Positions 50,224-58,649 of a stretch of 64,000 nt of DNA are shown piece after piece. Source of the DNA: Planctomycetota bacterium (GTDB taxonomy: Bacteria; Planctomycetota; UBA1135; JADKAF01); the NCBI GenBank assembly GCA_016719295.1, contig JADKAF010000001.1:4650001-4714000 (forward strand), in the 5' to 3' direction. Position 1 is the stretch's first letter; the number at the start of each line of letters is the position of its first letter. The position numbers were made by a program, and so were the translations under genes. The notes beneath the pieces are model-generated. The model had not been told where the DNA came from. It did not search any database and saw nothing but the letters and a program-made list of their open reading frames with translations.

Positions 50224-51143
50224 GCCGGGATCAGCTGCTGGAAGGCGCGGGCATAGCCCTCGGCCGCCTTCGCGACCCCTTCCTTCCAATCCTTCGGCGC
50301 ACCCGGCTCCGCGTGAGCCTGGAGGAGGCCTCGGCTCACTGGCACCAGCGCGCCCATGCCTTCGGCATCGAAGGCCGCCGCCAAGGGCGCGAGGGCGGCA
50401 CCCTGCGCTCCGACTCCAGGGAGGAGCAGGATCGCGTGCGCCATCCGGGCGCGCAGCTCGGCCAGCTCCTCCGCACGGGTCGCGCCGACGACGGCACCGA
50501 CGGGCGCGTAACCGAAGCCGGGCTCGAGCGTCTCCAGCGCATAGCCTTCGACCAGGTCGGCGACGGCCTGATCGAAGCGCCGGCCATCGCGGAGCTCCAG
50601 GGCCTGGAGTTGCGCCGAAGAAGGATTGGAGGTGCGCACGATGAAGAACACGGCTTTGCCCTGCTCGCTCGCCGCGCGCAGAAAGGGCCGATTGCCTTCG
50701 TCGCCGAAGATCGGGGTTACCGTCAGCGCGTCGGCCTCGGGCAAATTCCACGTGCCGGCGTAGGTGCGCTGCGGCTCGAGGAAAGCCTGCGCGTAGGCCT
50801 GCGCGGTGTTGCCGATGTCGTTCCGCTTTGCGTCCGCGAGGACGAGGTAGCCCAGGTCGCGTGCTTCGCGGCAGCACTGCTCGAAGAGGCGGACCCCGCG
50901 CCAGCCCAGGACCTCGAAGAAGGCGCTCTGCAGCTTCGTCACCGCAGCGAAGGGGCGGCATGCTTCGAGCACGCCGATGAGATAGCGCCGGTAGAGCTCG
51001 ACGACCGTGTCGGGGTCGCGACTGTCGGCGGCCTTGGCCCGCCACTCAGTCGGCAGGGTTTCGGGGGTCGGGTCGAGTCCGACGGCAAGCGGGGAGCGAG
51101 TCGTGGCGAGGAGCGCTCGAAGACGGGGAACGAAGCCTTTCAT
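50214..51143 (-). CDS. pyrF: Orotidine 5'-phosphate decarboxylase (type 2)
   Basis: PyrF decarboxylates OMP to UMP, the last step of pyrimidine synthesis. The 309-residue protein is longer than the type-1 enzyme (about 230) and matches the type-2 group. LAVGLDPTPETLP and VLADAKRNDIGNTAQAYA carry the catalytic Lys/Asp network (KxxD), and the C-terminus has LLLPGVGAQGAA and LVPVSRGLL, the phosphate-binding loop. It lies between hemW (35 bases upstream) and bshC, which overlaps it. Confidence 0.94.
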   Translation of the reverse strand: MKGFVPRLRALLATTRSPLAVGLDPTPETLPTEWRAKAADSRDPDTVVELYRRYLIGVLEACRPFAAVTKLQSAFFEVLGWRGVRLFEQCCREARDLGYLVLADAKRNDIGNTAQAYAQAFLEPQRTYAGTWNLPEADALTVTPIFGDEGNRPFLRAASEQGKAVFFIVRTSNPSSAQLQALELRDGRRFDQAVADLVEGYALETLEPGFGYAPVGAVVGATRAEELAELRARMAHAILLLPGVGAQGAALAPLAAAFDAEGMGALVPVSRGLLQAHAEPGAPKDWKEGVAKAAEGYARAFQQLIPAWS

Positions 51144-51178
51144 GGGGCAGAGAGGCTAACAGAGCCGCGACCGCCCCG

Positions 51179-52351
51179 TCAGCCGCTCCGCGCTTCCGAC
51201 GCCTCCAAGAGGCGGCTCACGACGAGGTCGAGGAAGCGCCGGCCGCGCCGGGTCAGCGCGATCTTGCCTGCCGTCGGCGGCATCGCGAGGCGCTGAACCA
51301 CGAGCCGTTCCCAGGCTTGCGCGAGCTCACCCTCCAGCCCGACCCCTGCGCGATCCGCGAGCCAGGCCAGCTCGACGGGTTCGGGCAGGCGAAGCGCCAT
51401 CATCAGCGTCTCGGCCGCGCGGCGCAGCGGTCGCAGCCGCTCCGAGCTGGTCGTGGCGCGGCCCGTGGCCTCGACTTCGGCCACGTAGCGGCGCGGCTCC
51501 TTCGCGTTGATGGAGCGGAAGCCCTGGCGGTAGGAGGCCGCCCCGGCGCCGAGGCCGACGTAGGGCTCGTTCCGCCAGTAGATCAAGTTGTGCCGGCACT
51601 CGAAGCCCGGCTGCGCGAAGGCCGAGACCTCGTAGGGCCGGTAGCCTTCGGCGCGCAGGCGGCGCTGGTTCCAGAGGAAGCTCGCGGCCCGGTCGCGATC
51701 GTCGGTCGCTTCGAGCTTGCCCTTCTCGTGCAGCGTCCCGAGCGCCGTGCCCGGTTCGTAGAGCAGGTCGTACGCCGAGAGATGCTCGGGGCGCTCCTGC
51801 AGGATCCGCTCGAGTCCCGCCTCCCAGGCCGCGCGGGTCTGGACCGGGGCGCCCTGGATGAGGTCGATGTTCAGCGCCGGCACACCGGCGCGTCGGGCGG
51901 TGCCGATCGCCTCCAGCGCGCGGCCGGAGTCGTGCGCTCGGCCGAAGAAGCGCAGGGTCGGCTCGTCGAGCGCCTGCACGCCGAGGCTCACCCGGCTTAC
52001 TCCCCCCTCGAGCGCGACCTCGAGAAACTCCCCCGTCAGGCTCTCGGGGTTCGCCTCGACGGTGAACTCCTCGGCGCTCGCCCGGTAACCCGTCCGGGCG
52101 TCGAGCTCACGCAGGAAGCGCCGCAGCTCCCCGGCCGGAACGAGGCTCGGGGTGCCTCCGCCGAAGAACACCGTGCGCGGCGAACGCACTCCGCGCATCT
52201 CTGCTTCGCGCAGCATCGCGTCCAGATATCTGGTCGTGTCGGGCCGCGCTTCCACGTGCGAGTTGAAGTCGCAGTAGCGGCACTTCACGACGCAGTACGG
52301 GAAGTGAAGGTAAAGGCCTTCCCGGTGGGGTTCCGAGGCGATTTGCGCCAT
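51179..52351 (-). CDS. hemW: HemW-like radical SAM protein
   Basis: The 390-residue radical SAM protein carries the CxxxCxxC motif at Cys20, Cys24 and Cys27 (YCVVKCRYCDFNSH), GGGTPSLVP, and EANPESLTGEFLE, all typical of HemW, a heme-binding protein homologous to coproporphyrinogen oxidase HemN. HemW lacks the HemN extra cysteine motif, and so does this sequence, supporting a heme chaperone role over oxidase. The C-terminal winged helix (residues 300-390) is present. Start ATG at 52351, 20 bases below a 15-bp inverted repeat. Confidence 0.9.
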   Translation of the reverse strand: MAQIASEPHREGLYLHFPYCVVKCRYCDFNSHVEARPDTTRYLDAMLREAEMRGVRSPRTVFFGGGTPSLVPAGELRRFLRELDARTGYRASAEEFTVEANPESLTGEFLEVALEGGVSRVSLGVQALDEPTLRFFGRAHDSGRALEAIGTARRAGVPALNIDLIQGAPVQTRAAWEAGLERILQERPEHLSAYDLLYEPGTALGTLHEKGKLEATDDRDRAASFLWNQRRLRAEGYRPYEVSAFAQPGFECRHNLIYWRNEPYVGLGAGAASYRQGFRSINAKEPRRYVAEVEATGRATTSSERLRPLRRAAETLMMALRLPEPVELAWLADRAGVGLEGELAQAWERLVVQRLAMPPTAGKIALTRRGRRFLDLVVSRLLEASEARSG

Positions 52352-52371
52352 CTCTGCTCGAGCTCGTCGAT

Positions 52372-52403
52372 GCAGATACGGCGATGTTCATCGCTGTATC
52401 TGC
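52372..52403. promoter_or_regulatory. 15-bp inverted repeat upstream of hemW
   Basis: GCAGATACGGCGATG (52372-52386) pairs with CATCGCTGTATCTGC (52389-52403) across a two-base TT centre, with one mismatch. It lies 20 bases before the hemW start and 120 after the sigma-factor stop. The symmetry could be an operator for a dimeric regulator, or a hairpin in the hemW leader. Confidence 0.6.
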
Positions 52404-52523
52404 TGCACCGTGAATCGCTCGGCGCGACGCGCTCGTGCGCGCGTGCAGCGCCGCTGCTCGAGGCACCAGATATCTGCTGGCACGGCGCACGCCAAGGCTC
52501 GAATCGCGGCGCGGCTCCGCGGC

Positions 52524-53432
52524 TCAGCTCTCTTCCGGGCAGAGGATCGTGCAGAGGCGCTCGAGGGCCTGCTTCTCGATCTGGCGGACGCGCTCGCGCG
52601 TCAGGCCGACGATCTTCCCGATCTCCTTCAGCGGCAGCGGCTCGGGGTTGTCCGGTCCGATGCCGTAGCGGAGGCGGAGGATCAGCGACTCGCGGTCATC
52701 GATCGCCTCGAGGAGCTCGGTGATCTTCTCGATGTCGGCGCAGTCGAGGACCACTTCCTCGGGGCGCTTGCCGCGGGTGTCCTCCAGGACATCGGAGAGG
52801 CTGGTCAGGACGTCCAGGCTCGTCGCCGTGGTGGCGTGCGAGGTGTTCAGGGTGCGCTTGATGAGGTTCCAGGAGTCGACCGGAATCTCGAGCGCGTGAG
52901 CCACTTCGGATGCGCTGGGTGTCCGACCCAATCGGAAGGCGAGCTCGGCGGAGATGTTCCGCCACTTGGAGAGCAGCTCGACCATGTAGGAGGGCACCCG
53001 CACCGTCTTCACGGTGTTCACCAGCGCGCGGCGGATCGACTGCTTGATCCACCAGGTCGCGTAGGTCGAGAACCGGCAGTTCGCCTCGGGGTCGAACTTC
53101 TCCACGCCCTTCATCAAGCCGATGTTTCCTTCGGCGATGAGGTCCTGGAACGGGAGACCGCGGTTGGCGTATTGCTTCGCGATGCTGACCACGAGCCGCA
53201 GGTTGGCGCGGATCAGGTGCTCACGAGCATCCGGGTCCCCTGCCTGCACGCGTCGAGCGAGGACTTTCTCCTCGTCGGCTTTGAGCAGCGGGACCTCGTT
53301 GATCTCTTTCAGGTACGTTTCGAGGCAGCGTTCGGCAGAAATGGTCCCACCCTCCATCGCCGAGGAACTTGGCAGCCTCCTTGTCGGCTGGCCGATCCAC
53401 GCGGCTTGAAGGCTGGGCCGGGCTTCCGCCAC
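52524..53432 (-). CDS. RNA polymerase sigma factor, RpoD/SigA type
   Basis: The sigma-70 protein of up to 302 residues has region 1.2/2 (SAERCLETYLKEINEVPLLKADEE), region 2.1-2.4 (HLIRANLRLVVSIAKQYANRGLPFQDLIAEGNIGLM; RFSTYATWWIKQSIRRAL), region 3 and region 4.2 (LPLKEIGKIVGLTRERVRQIEKQALERL). The N-terminal region 1.1 of the full primary sigma is missing, so it is a group 2 or short primary type. Start GTG at 53432 is uncertain; ATG at 53357 would still keep all conserved regions. Divergent from the HPr-fusion gene. Confidence 0.92.
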   Translation of the reverse strand: MAEARPSLQAAWIGQPTRRLPSSSAMEGGTISAERCLETYLKEINEVPLLKADEEKVLARRVQAGDPDAREHLIRANLRLVVSIAKQYANRGLPFQDLIAEGNIGLMKGVEKFDPEANCRFSTYATWWIKQSIRRALVNTVKTVRVPSYMVELLSKWRNISAELAFRLGRTPSASEVAHALEIPVDSWNLIKRTLNTSHATTATSLDVLTSLSDVLEDTRGKRPEEVVLDCADIEKITELLEAIDDRESLILRLRYGIGPDNPEPLPLKEIGKIVGLTRERVRQIEKQALERLCTILCPEES

Positions 53433-53504
53433 GCGCGCGATGGTACATAGGTAGCTCCCCCGCTATCCTGGCTCGCCGCTGCGCGCCCGACGCGATCCAA
53501 ATCC

Positions 53505-54881
53505 ATGCGAACCAACGGCTTAGATAGCTCTCTCGGTACCGGCGACGGCGGCGTGCCGCGCTCGGGTGCCGAGACCTCGACGCTCGAGAGCGCACCCCTG
53601 CAGGAGATCATCTCGGAGGCGGCATTCCTCCCGCTGCTGCGGCCGGCGGTGCGTCCGCTCTTCGAGCTCGGCCTGATCCTGAAGAGCCTCGTACAGCCCC
53701 CGACGAAGAAGTACCTCTTCCGCCTCACGCAGGAGGCGGACGAGGTCGAGTCGTTCCTCGACGATTACGGCGCGCGCAACAACAAGCTCTTCTCCCACTT
53801 CGGCGAGATGATCGCGAGCCTGCGCGGCCTCGGTCTCGCGGCCTATTCGCTGCGCCACGTGTGGGGACGGATCGATCTCTACGTGCTGGATCGCATCAGC
53901 GTGGAGCGGAAGGAGCAGTTCCGCCGCGAGCTACGCCAGGGTCTCGACTTCCTGGTCGAGGGGCTCTTCACCCTGCAGATCGAGCTCCAGCACGAAGGCC
54001 GGCGCATGGGTCTCGAGCGCCTCTCCTGGGAGTACCGCACCGAAGAGCAGGACCATCCCGGCGAAGTCCGCCATCGTCTCCCGCACAACATCGACGAGGG
54101 TGACATTCGCGACGAACGCGCCAAGGTGGCTGAGGTGGTCTCCGCCTACTTGAAGGCGACCGAGCAGCTCTCGCGCCTGCGCATCGAACCGCAGCTCAAC
54201 GAACGCCGCGCCGGCGAGCTTCGGGCGCGCATCGGCAGTGAGGTGCTCTGCCGCCAGTACGAGACGACGGTCCACAACGTCCAGTCGAAGTACGACACCT
54301 ACGTGCAGAACACCGCGGTCGAAGCTTCGAGCCCCGAGCTGCGCTCCTTGCGTGGTCACGCCTCGGTGGCGCTCCACCTGCTGGAGTGCGCGACCTGCCT
54401 CAGCCACTTCTACGAGCGCCACGAGAACGACATCCGCTACGAGGCGGCCAAGGAGCGCATCGCCGTTCTGATCGAGAAGCGCCGGGTCGTGGAGCTGATC
54501 GTCGGACTCTGCTTGCGCTGGGGCGCCGAGTTCCTGCTGCTCGGGCGCTCGACGGCAGAGGCGATGATCGAACGCTTCACCGAGCGCGGGAGCCTGCATC
54601 TCGAGATCCCCGAGGGCGTCGTGCTGCATGCGCGCCCCTGCTCCCTGATCGTCCGGGTGGTGAATCACCACGGTACCCCGGTCGAGATGGAGATCGAGGA
54701 GGAGCGCTGCGACGCGAGCTCGATCATGCAGGTCATGATCCTCGCGAGCAGCAACTCCGCGCAGCGCGCCGTGGTGTTCCACGGCGACAAGAGAGCGCTG
54801 CGAGACCTGCAGCGCCTCTTCGATGCGCGGCTCGGTGAGGGCTGCGACTTGCCCGAGGACCTGGGCTACCTGCGAACCTGA
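53505..54881 (+). CDS. Helical protein with C-terminal HPr-like domain
   Basis: The 458-residue protein has a large helical N-terminal part (residues 30-360) with charged coiled-coil segments and a CLSHFYERHENDIRYEA block, which I do not recognise. Residues about 363-445 look like HPr, the phosphocarrier of the PTS: VVLHARPCSLIVRVV contains His375 in the HARP context (His15 in HPr), and DASSIMQVMILASS resembles the SIM segment around Ser46. A fused HPr-like domain on such a protein is unusual. It may be a signalling/regulatory phosphoacceptor. The first in-frame start codon is at 53505. Confidence 0.75.
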   Translation: MRTNGLDSSLGTGDGGVPRSGAETSTLESAPLQEIISEAAFLPLLRPAVRPLFELGLILKSLVQPPTKKYLFRLTQEADEVESFLDDYGARNNKLFSHFGEMIASLRGLGLAAYSLRHVWGRIDLYVLDRISVERKEQFRRELRQGLDFLVEGLFTLQIELQHEGRRMGLERLSWEYRTEEQDHPGEVRHRLPHNIDEGDIRDERAKVAEVVSAYLKATEQLSRLRIEPQLNERRAGELRARIGSEVLCRQYETTVHNVQSKYDTYVQNTAVEASSPELRSLRGHASVALHLLECATCLSHFYERHENDIRYEAAKERIAVLIEKRRVVELIVGLCLRWGAEFLLLGRSTAEAMIERFTERGSLHLEIPEGVVLHARPCSLIVRVVNHHGTPVEMEIEEERCDASSIMQVMILASSNSAQRAVVFHGDKRALRDLQRLFDARLGEGCDLPEDLGYLRT

Positions 54882-55537
54882 TCGCTGGAAGTCTCGGTCG
54901 CGGTGGGGACCCTGCGGGGGTGCTCCAGCAAGAGGACGCGCAGCGCGAGCGCGAGCGCGAGCTGCGCTGAGGCCGCTCGGAGGCAGGTTCCGAGTCCAGC
55001 CGTGGAGGCCCCGAGCCCGGGGTGAGCCGCGCGGCTCCAGGGATCGAAGCGGACGCCGAGATCAGGTGCCAGGTCCCCGGCACCCGTCCAGAACCACGCC
55101 AGCGCGATCCCGAGGAAGAGGTTCGGCGCGCCGAAGCGCAAGCTGCCGCCTTCGAGCACGGCGACCGCGATGCTCACACAGCCCAGCAAGGCAACGCCAC
55201 TCGAGGCTGCCCCTGGGAGCCCCAGCGTGGGTAGCAGCAGGACGCTCGCGAGGAAGAACGCGCGCAGCTGTGTTTCCACGTGGCCAAGGAGCTCGGCACG
55301 GGTGCTCGAGCCGGCCGCCATCGCGCGGAGATCGAGCAGCACCCGGTTCTCGTCGCGGTCGCGCAGGCGCAGCCGAAGGTCGAGTGCGACCCAGAGGAAC
55401 GCGAAGGTCGCGAAGCCCGGCAGAGGGTCGAGCTGCTGGTAGGTGCTGGTCAGCTCGTGCCCGAGGCGCAGAGCCAAGGCGATCGCTGCTCCCGCGAGGG
55501 GACCGAGCAGGGGCTGGATTCGTTCCACGTGGAACAT
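54866..55537 (-). CDS. Integral membrane protein beginning in a parS site
   Basis: The 223-residue protein begins MFHVERIQPLLGPLAGAAIA, since its start codon and next four codons are the parS site itself (55522-55535 on the plus strand). It has about five hydrophobic segments, no recognised motif and a Thr/Ser/Arg tail. It overlaps the stop of the HPr-fusion gene by 16 bases, convergent. It might be an otherwise unrelated small transporter or sensor. Translation through parS may be incidental. Confidence 0.6.
   Translation of the reverse strand: MFHVERIQPLLGPLAGAAIALALRLGHELTSTYQQLDPLPGFATFAFLWVALDLRLRLRDRDENRVLLDLRAMAAGSSTRAELLGHVETQLRAFFLASVLLLPTLGLPGAASSGVALLGCVSIAVAVLEGGSLRFGAPNLFLGIALAWFWTGAGDLAPDLGVRFDPWSRAAHPGLGASTAGLGTCLRAASAQLALALALRVLLLEHPRRVPTATETSSDQVRR
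55522..55535. promoter_or_regulatory. parS: parS site (ParB-binding palindrome)
   Basis: The perfect 14-base palindrome GTTCCACGTGGAAC equals the core of the widespread parS sequence TGTTCCACGTGGAACA (15 of 16 bases match including flanks). It lies 117 bases before the parB start and is the likely ParB-loading site for origin segregation. Confidence 0.9.
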
Positions 55538-55651
55538 CACAATGCGACCCGCGCATCCCAGCGGCCCCTCGAGCACGGGCGGGCAAGGAAACGCAGAAGC
55601 TGTCGCTCACCCTCGAGGCGGGCGCAACGGTCGGGTCGAGCAGGTGGGGTC

Positions 55652-56590
55652 ATGACGCAGAACCGCATGGGTCGAGGGCTGCGCGCGCTGATGGGCGCCG
55701 CTGCCCCGGCCATGGAGCCGACGGCGGGGAGCCACCTGCCGATCGAGCGCATCAAACCGAATCCTCATCAGCCCCGCAAGGTCTTCGATTCCCAGGACCT
55801 GGCCGAGCTCGCCCAGACCATCAAGGACCGGGGAGTGCTCCAGCCGGTGGTCGTCCGCCCCATCGCGAATGGTAACTACGAGCTGATCGCGGGAGAGCGC
55901 CGCTGGCGCGCGTCGCAGCTCGCCGGACTCCAAGAGATCCCGGTGGTCGTCCGCCAGGACGTGAACGACCGCGAGATGCTGATCTTGGCGCTCGTGGAGA
56001 ACGTCCAGCGCCGGGACCTAGACGCGATCGAAAAGGCGCGCGGCTTCGCGGAACTCGCGACGAGCGGCGCCACGCAGGACGAGATCGCCACGTGGGTCGG
56101 GATGAACCGGGCCAGCATCTCGAACTTCATTCGGCTCCTCGACCTCCCCGAGGATGTCCAGCAGCTCGTCTCGCGCGGTCACCTGAAGATGGGCCACGCC
56201 CGCGCCCTGCTTGGGCTCCTCGATCAGGAGAAGCAGCGCCGGCTCGCCGTCGAGGTGGTGAAGAAGGGTCTTTCGGTGCGCCAGACCGAGGACCTGGTCC
56301 AGCGGATGCGGCCTTCCGGAGCGCCGCCCGTGGCTCCGCTCGAGGAAGGCGCCGAGGGCGCGGAGGGGCCAGCTTCCAGTGAGGCCAGCCCGAAGGCGAG
56401 TTCGGAGCCGCCGCGGCCGGCATGGGTGGGCTCGGTGGAGAAGCGCCTCCGCGAGCGCTACGGCCTCACGGCCCTGATCCGCCATACCCCATCCGGCGAA
56501 GGGAAGCTCGAGTTCGCCTACCGCAGCGAGGATGAGCTCCAATTCCTGCTCGAGGAGCTCGGCCTCGGCGAGGACCAACTCCCTCGCTGA
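55652..56590 (+). CDS. parB: Chromosome-partitioning protein ParB
   Basis: ParB (Spo0J type) is a CTP-dependent clamp that loads at parS and spreads. The 312-residue protein starts MTQNRMGRGLRALMG and has the CTPase motif GERRWRASQLAG (81-92), ALVENVQRRDLDAIEKA (113-129), the helix-turn-helix TQDEIATWVGMNRASISNFIRLL (141-163) and a C-terminal dimerisation region after a Pro/Ala/Glu linker. A single parS lies just upstream. parA is not adjacent. Confidence 0.96.
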   Translation: MTQNRMGRGLRALMGAAAPAMEPTAGSHLPIERIKPNPHQPRKVFDSQDLAELAQTIKDRGVLQPVVVRPIANGNYELIAGERRWRASQLAGLQEIPVVVRQDVNDREMLILALVENVQRRDLDAIEKARGFAELATSGATQDEIATWVGMNRASISNFIRLLDLPEDVQQLVSRGHLKMGHARALLGLLDQEKQRRLAVEVVKKGLSVRQTEDLVQRMRPSGAPPVAPLEEGAEGAEGPASSEASPKASSEPPRPAWVGSVEKRLRERYGLTALIRHTPSGEGKLEFAYRSEDELQFLLEELGLGEDQLPR

Positions 56591-56632
56591 TCTGCGGCTT
56601 CGGCACACTCGCACTAGCGGGAGCGTACGCGA

Positions 56633-56683
56633 CCGAAACGAAGAGGGCTCGGAGCCAAGCGCTCCGAGCCCTCTTCGTTTCGG
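56633..56683. terminator. Strong bidirectional hairpin terminator after parB
   Basis: A perfect 23-bp stem (56633-56655 with 56661-56683) and a five-base loop, with A/T-rich outer ends (CGAAACGAAGAGGG side), sits between the convergent parB and cyclophilin-like genes. Read in either direction it ends with a TTCGTTTCG stretch, so it should stop transcription both ways. Confidence 0.75.
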
Positions 56684-56736
56684 GTCACCGCGTGGATCGC
56701 GCGGCGTTCCCCGGGGATTGTCCCCCGTTGAAGCCC

Positions 56737-57855
56737 CTAGGACTTCGGCGTTCCGAAGTACGGCCGCTCCGTCTTGGTCGTCGCCGGCTTCTCGGCCGAC
56801 GCATCCGCGCTGTCCGTTTCGGCGGACTTGGCGGCTGCTTCCTTCTCGATGGCGTCCAGGGCCTCGACGATCTTCTGCGCGACGGCCATCGACTCGTCCG
56901 TCAGTCGGGCGAACGGCACGATGATCTGGTTTCCGGCGAATTGGTCCTTCAGGTTCGGCGCTTCCGTCGCCACCACGATCTCGCGGGCGGAGAGCTTTGC
57001 CGTCTGAGGATCGAGCAGGGCGCCGATCCAGCCCTTCCAGAGGAAGAGCCCGTTATCCTTGGCCTCGACGGGAGCCAGGTTCGGTCCGCGGCCCCAGAAG
57101 CTCGTCGCCGGGAGCGCCTCGGTCGACAGCTCGTGCTTCAAGCGCGCGTCGCCGAACTGGAACGCGCCCTTCCGGCTGGAGTCGACGTGCTTGTAGAGCA
57201 CCAGGCCCTCGAAGGAGTTGGCTTGGAGGGCTTGCTGGAAGGCCTGGCAGAGCTCGGGAGCCTTGTCGGTGGCCAAGATGAACTCGAGCTTGCCCAGGGA
57301 GGTCTCCAATGACACCTTCGGGGCGGATTCCGGAAGGCTCGGCGGAAGCAGGATCGAGTCGAGGACTTGCCGGTCGCTGTAGCTGCCGAGCGCCGTGGCG
57401 GGTGCAGCGTTCGTGCTTTCGAGGCCCAGCGCCACAGCGCCATCCTTCGTCAGCTTGCCGGACATCGTCGAGCCGAACTCGCTCTGCAGGCGGCTGGCCA
57501 GCTCGCGCGCCTTGGCGAGCGATTGGGACACTTCCGAGGCATCACCTGCGGCGGCCGCCTTCACGTAGCGCTGCAGCGCGATTCCCAAGCCTAGCGCTTG
57601 ATCCTCCGAGCCGCTGAGATCGCCCGCTTTGGCCGCAGCGCCGTCGGGTGACGCCGCATCGCGGACCTCGAGGACGGCCTGCGTCTGGCTGCGCATCCCC
57701 GACTCCTTCCACCAGCCGTAGAGCTGCGCGAGGAGTACGAGGCCGACGATGCCCAGGATCCCGCCGTAGACCCGGCCCTTCCAGCGCGCCCAGAGCGCGA
57801 GGATCGGATCGTTGGGGTCGGTGACGAGCGGGGGAGCAGAGATCTTCTGAGCCAT
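56737..57855 (-). CDS. Membrane-anchored cyclophilin-like protein
   Basis: The 372-residue protein, starting MAQKISAPPLVTDPNDPIL at 57855, has one transmembrane segment near residue 38 (VYGGILGIVGLVLLAQL), a helical linker region and a C-terminal beta-rich domain. The domain (residues 165-310) resembles a cyclophilin peptidyl-prolyl isomerase: VSLETSLGKLEFILATDKAPELCQAFQQ matches the start of the fold (V.leTs.G.i.v.L..). The catalytic Arg/Phe/His residues are not clear. It is probably a divergent folding helper. It is convergent with parB. Confidence 0.65.
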   Translation of the reverse strand: MAQKISAPPLVTDPNDPILALWARWKGRVYGGILGIVGLVLLAQLYGWWKESGMRSQTQAVLEVRDAASPDGAAAKAGDLSGSEDQALGLGIALQRYVKAAAAGDASEVSQSLAKARELASRLQSEFGSTMSGKLTKDGAVALGLESTNAAPATALGSYSDRQVLDSILLPPSLPESAPKVSLETSLGKLEFILATDKAPELCQAFQQALQANSFEGLVLYKHVDSSRKGAFQFGDARLKHELSTEALPATSFWGRGPNLAPVEAKDNGLFLWKGWIGALLDPQTAKLSAREIVVATEAPNLKDQFAGNQIIVPFARLTDESMAVAQKIVEALDAIEKEAAAKSAETDSADASAEKPATTKTERPYFGTPKS

Positions 57856-57987
57856 GGGAGAGGTGGGGCGCGCAAGGCGCGCCGAGCGATGGGAAGCCAA
57901 GCCGAGGTGTGTGCCTCGGCCCAGGAGCCAGGAAATCGGAGAGCCAAGCGCCGCCGATCGGTCGCTTGGCGAGGGGCCCTCGAGGCG

Positions 57988-58470
57988 CTACGAGGACGGT
58001 TCCGCGGCGCCGGTCTTCGGCAGCACGCGCATGGTGACGTTCAGGTTCTTGGAGACCTGGCCGCGGACCTCGGCCGACTCCACGCTGACCTCGACGCGCT
58101 TCGCGTCGCGGACGAAGTAGAGCTGGCGGCCGAGCCGCGAAGGCTCGGTCGCTTCCCCCGTCTCCATCGCCGTCCAGCCGTGGTCGGGCATGCGCCGGCG
58201 ATAGAACTCGGCGACGTTCTCGAGCTCGTCTCGGCCGCTCCACACGTAGGTCGCGCTTTCGAAGCGCCCCGACCTGTAGCTGTAGGAGCGACCTTCGATG
58301 AACTCGAAGCCTTCGGGGACCGGATAGCCCTCCGGCTGCTCGCGCGTGATGCTGAGCTCGGGCTTCTCGGCCGTGTTGCACGAGCCGAGGCCGAACGAAG
58401 CGGCAGCGAGGCCGAGGAGCGCGAACGCGGAGAGCTGCAGACGAGGAGGGAGGGAACGAGAGCGGAACAT
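57988..58470 (-). CDS. Lipoprotein, function unknown
   Basis: The 160-residue product has a lipoprotein signal (FALLGLAAASFGLGSCNTAE, Cys about residue 31) and a soluble beta/alpha domain with YPVPEGFEFIEGRSYSYRSG and MPDHGWTAMETGEATEPS. The pattern of a Gly-rich loop followed by W resembles DUF4136/periplasmic domain proteins, but I cannot name it. It is 132 bases upstream of the cyclophilin-like gene (same strand). Confidence 0.75.
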   Translation of the reverse strand: MFRSRSLPPRLQLSAFALLGLAAASFGLGSCNTAEKPELSITREQPEGYPVPEGFEFIEGRSYSYRSGRFESATYVWSGRDELENVAEFYRRRMPDHGWTAMETGEATEPSRLGRQLYFVRDAKRVEVSVESAEVRGQVSKNLNVTMRVLPKTGAAEPSS

Positions 58471-58649
58471 GCGTCATCCAACCCAGGGCGATGGCCCCGG
58501 AAAAAGCCCCGGATTATAGGTTCCGACCGGGTTCGCGCAATCTCGCGTTCCCAGCCCGATGGCTCGAAGCAGGCGAGCCTGCCCAGATCGGCGAGGAGGC
58601 GCTAACCTCTGCGCTCGTTCCTCGGCTCGCGGCACGTCGGAGACCTCGA

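Noticed and set aside
55264..55280. Second parS-like site (TTTCCACGTGGCCA)
   Set aside because: Centre matches, but the flanks have at least two mismatches; not enough to call.
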